Shown one piece after another: positions 1 through 9,733 of a stretch of DNA of 64,000 bases. Position numbers and translations under genes: made by a program. The stretch spans positions 1 to 64,000 of the forward strand of contig NZ_JAUTDN010000036.1 of NCBI RefSeq assembly GCF_030646155.1. Direction: 5' to 3'. The notes under the pieces were generated by a model that worked only from the letters and a program-made list of their open reading frames with translations, had not been told where the DNA came from and ran no database searches. This DNA comes from Conexibacter sp. CPCC 205762. GTDB taxonomy: Bacteria > Actinomycetota > Thermoleophilia > Solirubrobacterales > Solirubrobacteraceae. Position 1 is the first letter of the stretch; each line of letters starts with the position of its first letter.

Positions 1-99
1 GGCGGGCGCGGGCGCAGGCGCGGCGAGCACGGGCGCAGGCGCGGCGGGCGCGGGCGCGAGCGCGGGCGCGGGCGCGGCGGGCGGATGCGATGCGCTCAT
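1..99 (-). CDS. Start of next hut-operon gene (partial, possibly hutF)
   Basis: The ATG at 99 overlaps the stop codon of the upstream M20 amidohydrolase by four bases (ATGA), the usual sign of translational coupling, and the frame stays open for the 33 codons visible before the window ends. The visible N-terminus starts MSASHPP and is then almost only alanine and proline with a few Leu and Val, encoded by a G/C-only repeat. No domain can be read. In actinobacterial hut operons the gene beside the M20 amidohydrolase is often formimidoylglutamate deiminase (HutF), so that is an inference from position only. An Ala/Pro leader is unusual for HutF, and the true start could lie further downstream. 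Confidence 0.5.
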   Translation of the reverse strand, partial: MSASHPPAAPAPALAPAPAAPAPVLAAPAPAPA

Positions 100-1298
100 C
101 GCAACGTCCCCAGCGCGGCGGCGACGGCGGTCGCGGCGACCGCGGCGTCGGCGACATCGACCGCCTCCGCGGGGCTGTGGCTGACGCCGCTCGGGTTGCG
201 CACGAGCACCATCCCCGCCGGCACCCGCTCCGCCAGCACGCCGGCGTCGTGGCCGGCGAAGCAGACCTGCTGCGGGACCGACCCACCCACCGCGCCCTCC
301 AGCGCCTCCCGCACGCGCGCGTCGAAGCGGATGCCGGGGCTGCGCGAGGCGGTGCTCAGGCGGATCTCGACGCGGCGCTCCAGCGCAAGCGCCGCCGCGT
401 GCTCGTCCAGCGCGGCGCGCCAGGCGTCGACCGCGGCGATCTCCGGAGCACGGGCGTCGAGCCACAGCCGCACCGCGCCCGGGATCGTGCTGAGCGCGTT
501 CGGCTCGACCAGCAGCCTGGTCGGCGTCACGACGAAGCGCGCGTCGGCACCCGCAAGCTCCTCCGCCGCGACGATCAGCCGCGCGGCGGCCGCGAGCGCG
601 TCGCGGCGCTCGGAGCGTCGCGTCGTACCGGCATGGTCGGCCTCGCCGTCGATCTCGACCGCCACGCGCGTCCGTCCGGCGAGCGCGGAGACGACGCCGA
701 TCGGCGCGCCCGCCTCCGCCAGCTCGCGGCTCTGGTCGATGTGGATCTCGACGAACGCCGCGACTCTCGCGAGCGCGCTCGGCGCATCGGCGAGGCGCGC
801 CGGGTCGACGCCGAACGCGCGCATCGCCGCAGCCATCGTGACGGCGCCGGCGTCGGCGCGCGCGAGCGCCTCGGCCGCGTCGAGCCGGCCGACGAGCGCG
901 CGGCTGCCGAATGTCGGCGTGTTGAAGCGGCCGCCCTCCTCGTCGGCGAACGAGATCACCGCCAGCGGCAGCTCGCCGGAGACCGCCTCCGCGACCGCGA
1001 AGGCGCAGGCGACGCCGAGCGCGCCGTCCCAGCGGCCGCCGGCGGCGACCGTGTCGAGGTGCGAGCCGACCGCGAGCCACGGCGGCGGCGTGCGCGGGCA
1101 GGCCCAGAGGTTGCCGGCGAGGTCGCGCTCGACCGACAGCCCGAGCGCCTCCGCCTGCGCGGCGAACCACTCCCCCGCCGCGCGATCCTCGGCCGTCCAG
1201 GCGAGCCGGTGAAAGCCGTCCGCGCGCCGCCCGATCGCGTCGAGCCCCGCCAGCCGCGCCTCGATCGCAGCAGCGGCGATCACGACGCCAACCGCCAA
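96..1298 (-). CDS. M20-family amidohydrolase (allantoate amidohydrolase / N-carbamoyl amino acid hydrolase type) in hut operon
   Basis: Zinc-dependent M20 peptidase-fold amidohydrolase of the hydantoinase/carbamoylase branch, 400 residues, cytosolic. Visible signatures are GSHLDTV followed by WDGALG (first metal His and bridging Asp), DEEGGRF (catalytic Glu pair), HIDQS, a dimerisation-domain TTRR segment, and the late FAGHDAG metal His. The family removes carbamoyl or related groups from N-substituted amino acids. Its position behind hutU and hutI suggests it may hydrolyse N-formylglutamate or another late histidine intermediate rather than allantoate; that is inference. The start is uncertain: TTG at 1298 gives the full frame, and an in-frame GTG at 1283 is an alternative. 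Neither has a strong ribosome site. A 73-base gap separates it from hutI. Confidence 0.85.
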   Translation of the reverse strand: MAVGVVIAAAAIEARLAGLDAIGRRADGFHRLAWTAEDRAAGEWFAAQAEALGLSVERDLAGNLWACPRTPPPWLAVGSHLDTVAAGGRWDGALGVACAFAVAEAVSGELPLAVISFADEEGGRFNTPTFGSRALVGRLDAAEALARADAGAVTMAAAMRAFGVDPARLADAPSALARVAAFVEIHIDQSRELAEAGAPIGVVSALAGRTRVAVEIDGEADHAGTTRRSERRDALAAAARLIVAAEELAGADARFVVTPTRLLVEPNALSTIPGAVRLWLDARAPEIAAVDAWRAALDEHAAALALERRVEIRLSTASRSPGIRFDARVREALEGAVGGSVPQQVCFAGHDAGVLAERVPAGMVLVRNPSGVSHSPAEAVDVADAAVAATAVAAALGTLR

Positions 1299-1371
1299 TC
1301 GACGTCGAGGCCGAGCCGCACCTGCGCGATCGCCCTCCAGCCGCCGACGGGGCGAATCCGCACCGACGCGA

Positions 1372-2673
1372 TCACGCGCTCAGCCGCCACGCGCAGTCGG
1401 GCCGGACGTGGACCAGGCGCCCGCCGGCGAAGGCGAACGCGACCGGGTTGTGGCCGAAGCGGTACGGGACGCTCTCGATCGGGCCGTCGAGCACGAGCAC
1501 GTCGGCGCGCTTGCCGACCTCGAGCGAGCCGGTCTCGTGCGAGCGGCGCAGCACCCAGGCGGCGTTGAGCGTCGCCGCCAGCAGCGCCTCGCGCGGCGTC
1601 CAGCGGTAGCGCCGCACGGCGAGGCCGATCGCCAGCGGCAGCGAGACGATCGGCGAGGTGCCCGGGTTGGCGTCGGTCGCGAGCACCGCGATCGCGCCCG
1701 CGTCGGCGAGCGCGCGGCCGGGCGCGAGCGGCTCCTCGCCGAGGAACTCAGCGCCCGGCAGCAGCACCGCGGCGCACTCGGCCGCCGCGAGCGCGCGCAG
1801 GTCGTCCGGGTGGAGGCAGGCGAGATGGTCGACCGAGCGGGCGCCCGCGCGCAGCGCGACCGGCACCGAGCGGTGCTGCGCGAACTGCTCGACGTGCGCG
1901 CGCAGGTCGAGCCCGTGCTCCGCCGCGAGCGCTCCGACCCGCTCCAGGTGGGCGTTCGTGAAGGCGACCGACTCGACGTAGACGTCGAGCGCCTGCACGC
2001 GCGTCGCGAGCGGCGCCGCCTCCCCCGCGGCGCCGGACGTCTGCACGCCCGTCGCCCCGAGCATCGCCGGCAGCGCCGCCTCGATCGCGTCGAGCCAGCC
2101 GTCAGCGTCGAAGCCGTCGGGCACCGCGTGCGCGACCAGTGCGGTCGAGCAGACCTCCTGCGCGACCCGGCCCGCGAGCGCGCCCGCGAGCCGCAGCGCG
2201 CGCGTCTCGGCGTCGATCGAGAGGCCGTAGCCGCTCTTGGTCTCGAACGTCGTCGTGCCGTGCGCGAGCATCTCCGCCGCCAGGCCGCCGGCCTGCGCGA
2301 GCACCTGCTCGTCGTCGGCCTCGGCGAGAGCGCGCGCGGAGGAGCGGATCCCGCCGCCTGCCCGCGCGATCTCCTCGTACGGCCGGCCGGCGACCTTGAG
2401 CGCGTACTCGTCCGCCCGCCAGCCGGCGAACGGCAGGTGCGTGTGGCAGTCGACGAAGCCCGGCACGACCGCGCAGCCGCGCGCGTCGATCCGCTGCGCG
2501 GCGCCGCGGGAGGCCTCCAGCGCCGCGATCCGCCCGTCGTCGCCGAGCGTCAGCGACCCCGGCTCCGCGCGCAGCTCCCCCGCGCGGTCGAGCCGCAGGT
2601 ACGGCAGGCCGTCCTGCGGCGGGCGCAGCAGCTGCGCCGCGCCCTCGATCGAGGTCGAGATCGGGACCGACAT
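1372..2673 (-). CDS. hutI: Imidazolonepropionase
   Basis: Third step of histidine degradation: hydrolyses 4-imidazolone-5-propionate to N-formimidoyl-L-glutamate. The 433 residues match the amidohydrolase-superfamily enzyme. They show the DCHTHLPF metal motif (HxH), the AHAVPDGF metal His, the VDHLACL region, and the DANPGTSP segment holding the metal Asp near the C-terminus. The length is slightly over the usual 400-420. The start is an ATG at 2673, four bases after the hutU stop, so the two are almost certainly cotranscribed and coupled. It is the middle gene of the minus-strand hut operon. Confidence 0.95.
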   Translation of the reverse strand: MSVPISTSIEGAAQLLRPPQDGLPYLRLDRAGELRAEPGSLTLGDDGRIAALEASRGAAQRIDARGCAVVPGFVDCHTHLPFAGWRADEYALKVAGRPYEEIARAGGGIRSSARALAEADDEQVLAQAGGLAAEMLAHGTTTFETKSGYGLSIDAETRALRLAGALAGRVAQEVCSTALVAHAVPDGFDADGWLDAIEAALPAMLGATGVQTSGAAGEAAPLATRVQALDVYVESVAFTNAHLERVGALAAEHGLDLRAHVEQFAQHRSVPVALRAGARSVDHLACLHPDDLRALAAAECAAVLLPGAEFLGEEPLAPGRALADAGAIAVLATDANPGTSPIVSLPLAIGLAVRRYRWTPREALLAATLNAAWVLRRSHETGSLEVGKRADVLVLDGPIESVPYRFGHNPVAFAFAGGRLVHVRPDCAWRLSA

Positions 2674-2677
2674 CAGC

Positions 2678-4342
<1,665 letters not shown>

Positions 4343-4388
4343 TCTGGGTCGGCGCCCGCCCCGCCGGCAAGCGCGACCCCGTCCTTCT

Positions 4389-4404
4389 GTCTCGGATCCG
4401 AGAC
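4389..4404. promoter_or_regulatory. Perfect 16-bp palindrome upstream of hutU
   Basis: The sequence GTCTCGGATCCGAGAC is its own reverse complement. It sits between the stop of the upstream oxidoreductase (4407) and the hutU start (4342). It has no loop, so it reads better as an operator for a dimeric regulator than as a terminator. The regulator is not identifiable here. Confidence 0.45.
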
Positions 4405-4406
4405 GC

Positions 4407-5348
4407 TCACTCCGGCAGCACGATCGCCTTGCCGGACAGCTCGCCGCTGGCGGCGCGCGCGTGCAGCGCGGGCAGCTCGGCCAGCGCCACCCGCTCGGCG
4501 ACCTCGACGCGCAGCTCGCCGGCCTCGACCAGCGCCGACAGCTGCGCGAGCTGCTCCGCGTCGCTGCGGACGAAGACGCCGACGGCGCGCACGCCGCGCT
4601 GCTCGTCGGCCGGCGTCGGGATCGTCGGGACGGTGTTGACGACGACCCCGCCGTCGCGCACCAGCGCCGCCAGCGCCGCCAGCGCCTCCAGCTGCTCGGG
4701 CGCGATCCGCGCGAGGTTGAGCAGCACGTCGACCGGCTCGGCGACCGTGACCGCGCTGCTGGTGTGGTCGATCACCTCGTCGGCACCCGCCGCCCGCACG
4801 CGCGCGCTGCTGCGCGGGCTGGCGGTGGCGATCACGTGCGCCCCGGCCCGCTTGGCCAGCTGGACCGCGTAGCCGCCGACCGCGCCGCCGGCGCCGTTGA
4901 TCAGGATCCGCTGCCCGTCCGTCAGCCCGGCGTCGTCGAACAGCGCCTGCCAGGCGGTCAGCCCGACCATCGGCAGCGCGGCGGCGTCGGCAAGCGGGAT
5001 GCCGGCCGGCGCCGGCGCGAGCGCCGCGGCCGGCGCGACGACGTACTCGGCCGCGGCGCCGTCGGCCGTCATCGGCAGGAACGCGATCACGTCGTCGCCG
5101 GCCGCGACGTTCGCGACGCCCTCGCCGAGCGCGTCGACCGTGCCGGAGACCTCGATCCCCGGCACGTGCGGCAGCGTCACCGGGAAGACCTGCTGCAGGT
5201 AGCCGCCGCGGATGCCGTCGTCGACCGGGTTGAAGGCGGAGGCGGCGACGCGGATGCGGACCTCGCCGGCGGCGGGGACGGGCTGCTGGACGTCCTCGTA
5301 GCGGAGCACGTCGGAGTCGCCGTACTGGTGGAAGCGCACTGCCTTCAT
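4407..5348 (-). CDS. Zinc-independent MDR oxidoreductase (quinone oxidoreductase / enoyl reductase-like)
   Basis: Medium-chain dehydrogenase/reductase of the NADPH:quinone oxidoreductase type, 313 residues. The N-terminal GroES-like domain starts MKAVRFHQYGD; it has AFNPVDDGIRGG and PGIEVSG, then the nucleotide fold motif INGAGGAVGGYAVQLAK. The Cys and His ligands of zinc alcohol dehydrogenases are absent, as expected for the QOR branch. The ATG at 5348 has AAAGAGG upstream and is preferred over further upstream in-frame codons, which would run through the operators. It is divergent from a MarR gene with two matching palindromes between, so it is probably the MarR target, for example in quinone or electrophile stress. 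The substrate is unknown. Confidence 0.88.
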   Translation of the reverse strand: MKAVRFHQYGDSDVLRYEDVQQPVPAAGEVRIRVAASAFNPVDDGIRGGYLQQVFPVTLPHVPGIEVSGTVDALGEGVANVAAGDDVIAFLPMTADGAAAEYVVAPAAALAPAPAGIPLADAAALPMVGLTAWQALFDDAGLTDGQRILINGAGGAVGGYAVQLAKRAGAHVIATASPRSSARVRAAGADEVIDHTSSAVTVAEPVDVLLNLARIAPEQLEALAALAALVRDGGVVVNTVPTIPTPADEQRGVRAVGVFVRSDAEQLAQLSALVEAGELRVEVAERVALAELPALHARAASGELSGKAIVLPE

Positions 5349-5376
5349 CGGGAGCCTCTTTCGTCGCGTTCGGTCT

Positions 5377-5396
5377 GTGCTTCGAATTTGAAGCAC
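5377..5396. promoter_or_regulatory. Putative MarR operator 1
   Basis: Inverted repeat GTGCTTCGAATTTGAAGCAC with one mismatched pair at the centre. It shares the core GCTTCGAATT-GAAGC with the second site 39 bp away (centre to centre). It lies just upstream of the oxidoreductase start at 5348, where a bound repressor would cover its promoter. Confidence 0.75.
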
Positions 5397-5417
5397 TTGC
5401 CCGACCAACGTAGCACC

Positions 5418-5433
5418 GCTTCGAATTCGAAGC
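5418..5433. promoter_or_regulatory. Putative MarR operator 2
   Basis: Perfect 16-bp palindrome GCTTCGAATTCGAAGC, ending 16 bases before the MarR ATG. The sequence match to the site at 5377-5396 and the placement in a divergent intergenic region support autoregulation plus control of the neighbouring oxidoreductase. Confidence 0.78.
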
Positions 5434-5449
5434 AAGTAAGATCTGCTCC

Positions 5450-5953
5450 ATGAGCCAGCCGCCGCAGCCGTCGCATTCGCTCGACCCCGTCCAGCTCGGC
5501 GCCTACTTCGCGCTGATCGAGGTCGCCGGGCTGCTGCGCCACGCGGTCGAGCAGCAGCTGCGCGAGGCCGGCGACCTCAGCTACGTGCAGTTCCAGCTGC
5601 TCGCGAGACTCGGCCATTCGCAGACCGGCAGCCACCGCATGACCGACCTCGCCGACGACGTCGTCTACAGCCGCAGCGGCCTCACCTACCAGGCCGGCCT
5701 GCTGGAGAGAAGAGGCCTGATCGCGCGCACGACCTCGCCCGACGACGAGCGCGGCGTGACGGCGACGATCACCGACGCCGGCCGCGAGCTGCTCGGCAGG
5801 GTGATGCCCGGCCACGCCGAGCTGATCGACGAGCTGCTGTTTCAGCAGCTCCCGCGCGAGGACGCGCAGGCGCTCGCCGACCTGCTCGCCCCCGCCCGCG
5901 ACCACATGCGCTCGACCCCGCCCCGCTCGGCGGCCAGACGCCGCCGCCGCTGA
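5450..5953 (+). CDS. MarR-family transcriptional regulator
   Basis: 167-residue winged-helix regulator. The MarR fold is readable: helix 1 (GAYFALIEVAGLLRHAVEQ), YVQFQLLARLG, recognition region MTDLADDVVYSRSGLTYQAGLLERRGL, and the wing TSPDDERGVTATITDAGREL. The C-terminus ends in a run of arginines. It likely represses the divergent quinone oxidoreductase and itself through the two palindromes at 5377-5433. The effector cannot be read from sequence; other members respond to phenolics or oxidants. There is no conserved redox cysteine: the protein contains no Cys. Confidence 0.92.
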   Translation: MSQPPQPSHSLDPVQLGAYFALIEVAGLLRHAVEQQLREAGDLSYVQFQLLARLGHSQTGSHRMTDLADDVVYSRSGLTYQAGLLERRGLIARTTSPDDERGVTATITDAGRELLGRVMPGHAELIDELLFQQLPREDAQALADLLAPARDHMRSTPPRSAARRRRR

Positions 5954-5994
5954 CGCGGTGGGGTTATCCCCCTCCCAGGACGCCCGCGAGCGCC

Positions 5995-7329
5995 ATGGCG
6001 CGGCACGCCGCGGCGAACGATCCTGTCTGCATGACCGAGCAGACGTACGATGAGCCGACGATGGCGCACCCACCGACGATGCGACTGAGACCGCTCGGCG
6101 CCGCGACGGCGCGCCGCTGGTGGCGCGACTTCGCCTTCCACAGCGTCGGCTCGGTCACGAGCGTCGTCGGCTTCACGCTTTGGGTGACGGCCGTCTCGAT
6201 CACGCTGTCGCTGCTGATCTTCGTGATCGGCCTGTTCGTCGCGCTCGCCTCGTTCTACTGCTTCCGCTGGTTCGCGCGGCTGGAGCGGCGACGAGCGGCG
6301 CTCGTGCTCGACGGGCCGATCGGCGAGCGCTACCGCGACGCCCCGCGCGGCAGCGGCTGGTTCCAGAAGCTGAAGTTCATGTCGAAGGATCCGGCGACCT
6401 GGAAGGACTTCACCTGGTGCCTGCTCGCCGGCACGATCGGCTTCGCGATCTCGTGGCTGGCGCTGATCCTGTGGGGCCTGGTCGTCGGGCTCGTGACGCT
6501 CCCGGCCTGGTACTGGGCGCTGCCGGCCGACGCCAACGTCGGCCTGTGGGAGGTCGACACGCTGCCGCGGGCGCTGCTGACGATGCTCGTCGGGATCGCG
6601 CTCGTGCCCGTCTGCGGCTGGCTGTCGCGGCTGCTGACGATCGCCGAGCTGGCGATGATGCGGCCGCTGCTGCGGCCCAGCCGCCAGGAGCAGCTGAGCG
6701 AGCGGGTCGAGGTGCTGACGAGAACGCGCGCGGGCGCCGTCAACGCGCAGGCCGCCGAGCTGCAGCGGATCGAGCGCGACCTGCACGACGGCGCGCAGGC
6801 GCGGCTGGTCGCGCTCGCGCTCAACCTCGGGATGGCGGAGGACAAGTTCGACAGCGATCCCGAGCAGGCGCGCGAGCTGCTGGCAGAGGCGCGCGGCGAG
6901 GCGAAGACGGCGCTGACCGAGCTGCGCGACCTCGCCCGCGGCATCCACCCGCCGATCCTCAGCGACCGCGGGCTGGAGTCGGCCGTGACCGCGCTCGCCG
7001 CCCGCTCGCCGCTGGCGGTGACGATCGAGGCCGAGCTGCCGGCGCGGCTGCCGCCCGCGGTCGAGGCGGCCGCCTACTTCGTCGTCGCCGAGGCGCTCGC
7101 GAACGCGACCAAGCACAGCCGCGCGCTGCGGGTGCTGGTGCGGCTGACGGTCCGCGGCGAGCGGCTCGTCGTCGAGGTCGCCGACGACGGCGTCGGCGGC
7201 GCGGACCCGGACGGCTCCGGCCTGGTCGGCCTGCGGCGCCGGATCGAGGCGCTCGACGGCGAGCTGCACGTGGTCTCACCGAGATCGAGCGGCACGACGC
7301 TGCACGCCGAGGTACCGTGCGGGACGTGA
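5995..7329 (+). CDS. Sensor histidine kinase (HisKA_3 type)
   Basis: Membrane sensor kinase of the NarL-partner class, 444 residues. An N-terminal membrane module has two hydrophobic pairs (about residues 55-90 and 140-215) resembling the actinobacterial putative-sensor domain, with no large extracellular loop. The HisKA_3 dimerisation segment RIERDLHDGAQARL places the phospho-acceptor His at residue 264. A GHKL ATPase follows, with ANATKHS (N box) and DDGVGG (G1). The response regulator starts 23 bases downstream, so they form a pair. The start is not certain: ATG codons at 5995, 6031 and 6061 are all in frame, and none has a clear ribosome site. Confidence 0.9.
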   Translation: MARHAAANDPVCMTEQTYDEPTMAHPPTMRLRPLGAATARRWWRDFAFHSVGSVTSVVGFTLWVTAVSITLSLLIFVIGLFVALASFYCFRWFARLERRRAALVLDGPIGERYRDAPRGSGWFQKLKFMSKDPATWKDFTWCLLAGTIGFAISWLALILWGLVVGLVTLPAWYWALPADANVGLWEVDTLPRALLTMLVGIALVPVCGWLSRLLTIAELAMMRPLLRPSRQEQLSERVEVLTRTRAGAVNAQAAELQRIERDLHDGAQARLVALALNLGMAEDKFDSDPEQARELLAEARGEAKTALTELRDLARGIHPPILSDRGLESAVTALAARSPLAVTIEAELPARLPPAVEAAAYFVVAEALANATKHSRALRVLVRLTVRGERLVVEVADDGVGGADPDGSGLVGLRRRIEALDGELHVVSPRSSGTTLHAEVPCGT

Positions 7330-7352
7330 ATCCGGCCCCGCACCAGCGCTAG

Positions 7353-8000
7353 ATGCGCATCGTCATCGCCGAGGACCTCGCGCTGCTGCGCGACGGCATG
7401 ATCCGGCTGCTGCGCGACAGCGGCCACGAGGTCGTCGCCGCGGTCGAGGACGGCGAGGCGCTCGTGCGCGCCGTCGCCGGCCACAAGCCCGACATCGCCG
7501 TCTGCGACGTGCGGCTGCCGCCGAGCTTCCGCGACGAGGGCGTGCGCGCGGCGCTGGAGGCGCGCAGGCGGGTGCCGGGCACGGCCGTGCTGATCGTCTC
7601 CCAGTACGTCGAGGAGACGTACGCGACCGAGCTGCTCGCCGACGGCCTCGGCGGCGTCGGCTACCTGCTGAAGGACCGCATCGCCGACGTGCGCGAGTTC
7701 GTCGACGCGGTCGAGCGCGTCGCCGGCGGCGGCACCGCGATGGACCCCGAGGTCGTCGCCCAGCTCGTCACCCGCCGCGGCAACGACGGCCCGCTCGACG
7801 ACCTCACGCCGCGCGAGCGCGAGGTGCTGGAGCTGATGGCCGAGGGCCGCTCCAACGGCGCGATCGCCGCCGCGCTCGTCGTCACCGAGGGCGCCGTCGA
7901 GAAGCACATCTCGAACATCTTCGGCAAGCTCTCGCTGCCGCCGTCGGAGACCGACCACCGCCGCGTGCTGGCGGTCCTCACCTACCTGCAGGGGCAGTAG
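7353..8000 (+). CDS. NarL/FixJ-family response regulator
   Basis: 215 residues: receiver domain with acidic pair E7-D8, phospho-acceptor D52 (CDVRLPP) and the conserved Lys in YLLKDRI. A LuxR-type HTH follows (LTPREREVLELMAEGRSNGAIAAAL, then VEKHISNIFGKL). Partner of the kinase ending 23 bases upstream. The stop lies two bases from the stop of the convergent RecQ-like gene, leaving no room for a separate terminator. Regulated genes are unknown; this kinase/regulator class often controls envelope or stress genes. Confidence 0.93.
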   Translation: MRIVIAEDLALLRDGMIRLLRDSGHEVVAAVEDGEALVRAVAGHKPDIAVCDVRLPPSFRDEGVRAALEARRRVPGTAVLIVSQYVEETYATELLADGLGGVGYLLKDRIADVREFVDAVERVAGGGTAMDPEVVAQLVTRRGNDGPLDDLTPREREVLELMAEGRSNGAIAAALVVTEGAVEKHISNIFGKLSLPPSETDHRRVLAVLTYLQGQ

Positions 8001-8002
8001 GC

Positions 8003-9652
<1,650 letters not shown>

Positions 9653-9733
9653 CGACGCCGAATGTTGCCGCCTGGCTCGGCGGCCAAACGGTGCCGGGCG
9701 CGCGCCGGGGCGCCCGGCGGCGGCGCGCCCCGC

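Noticed and set aside
90..1568. Long open frames opposite or alternative to hutI and the M20 gene
   Set aside because: They are Arg/Ala/Gly/Pro-rich with no domains and lie fully over clear genes; high GC removes stop codons from other frames.
9653..9733. GC-rich hairpin between the RecQ-like and secreted protein genes
   Set aside because: The sequence is so GC-rich that hairpins such as GCCGGGCG/CGCCCGGC are expected; no T tract and no second signal.
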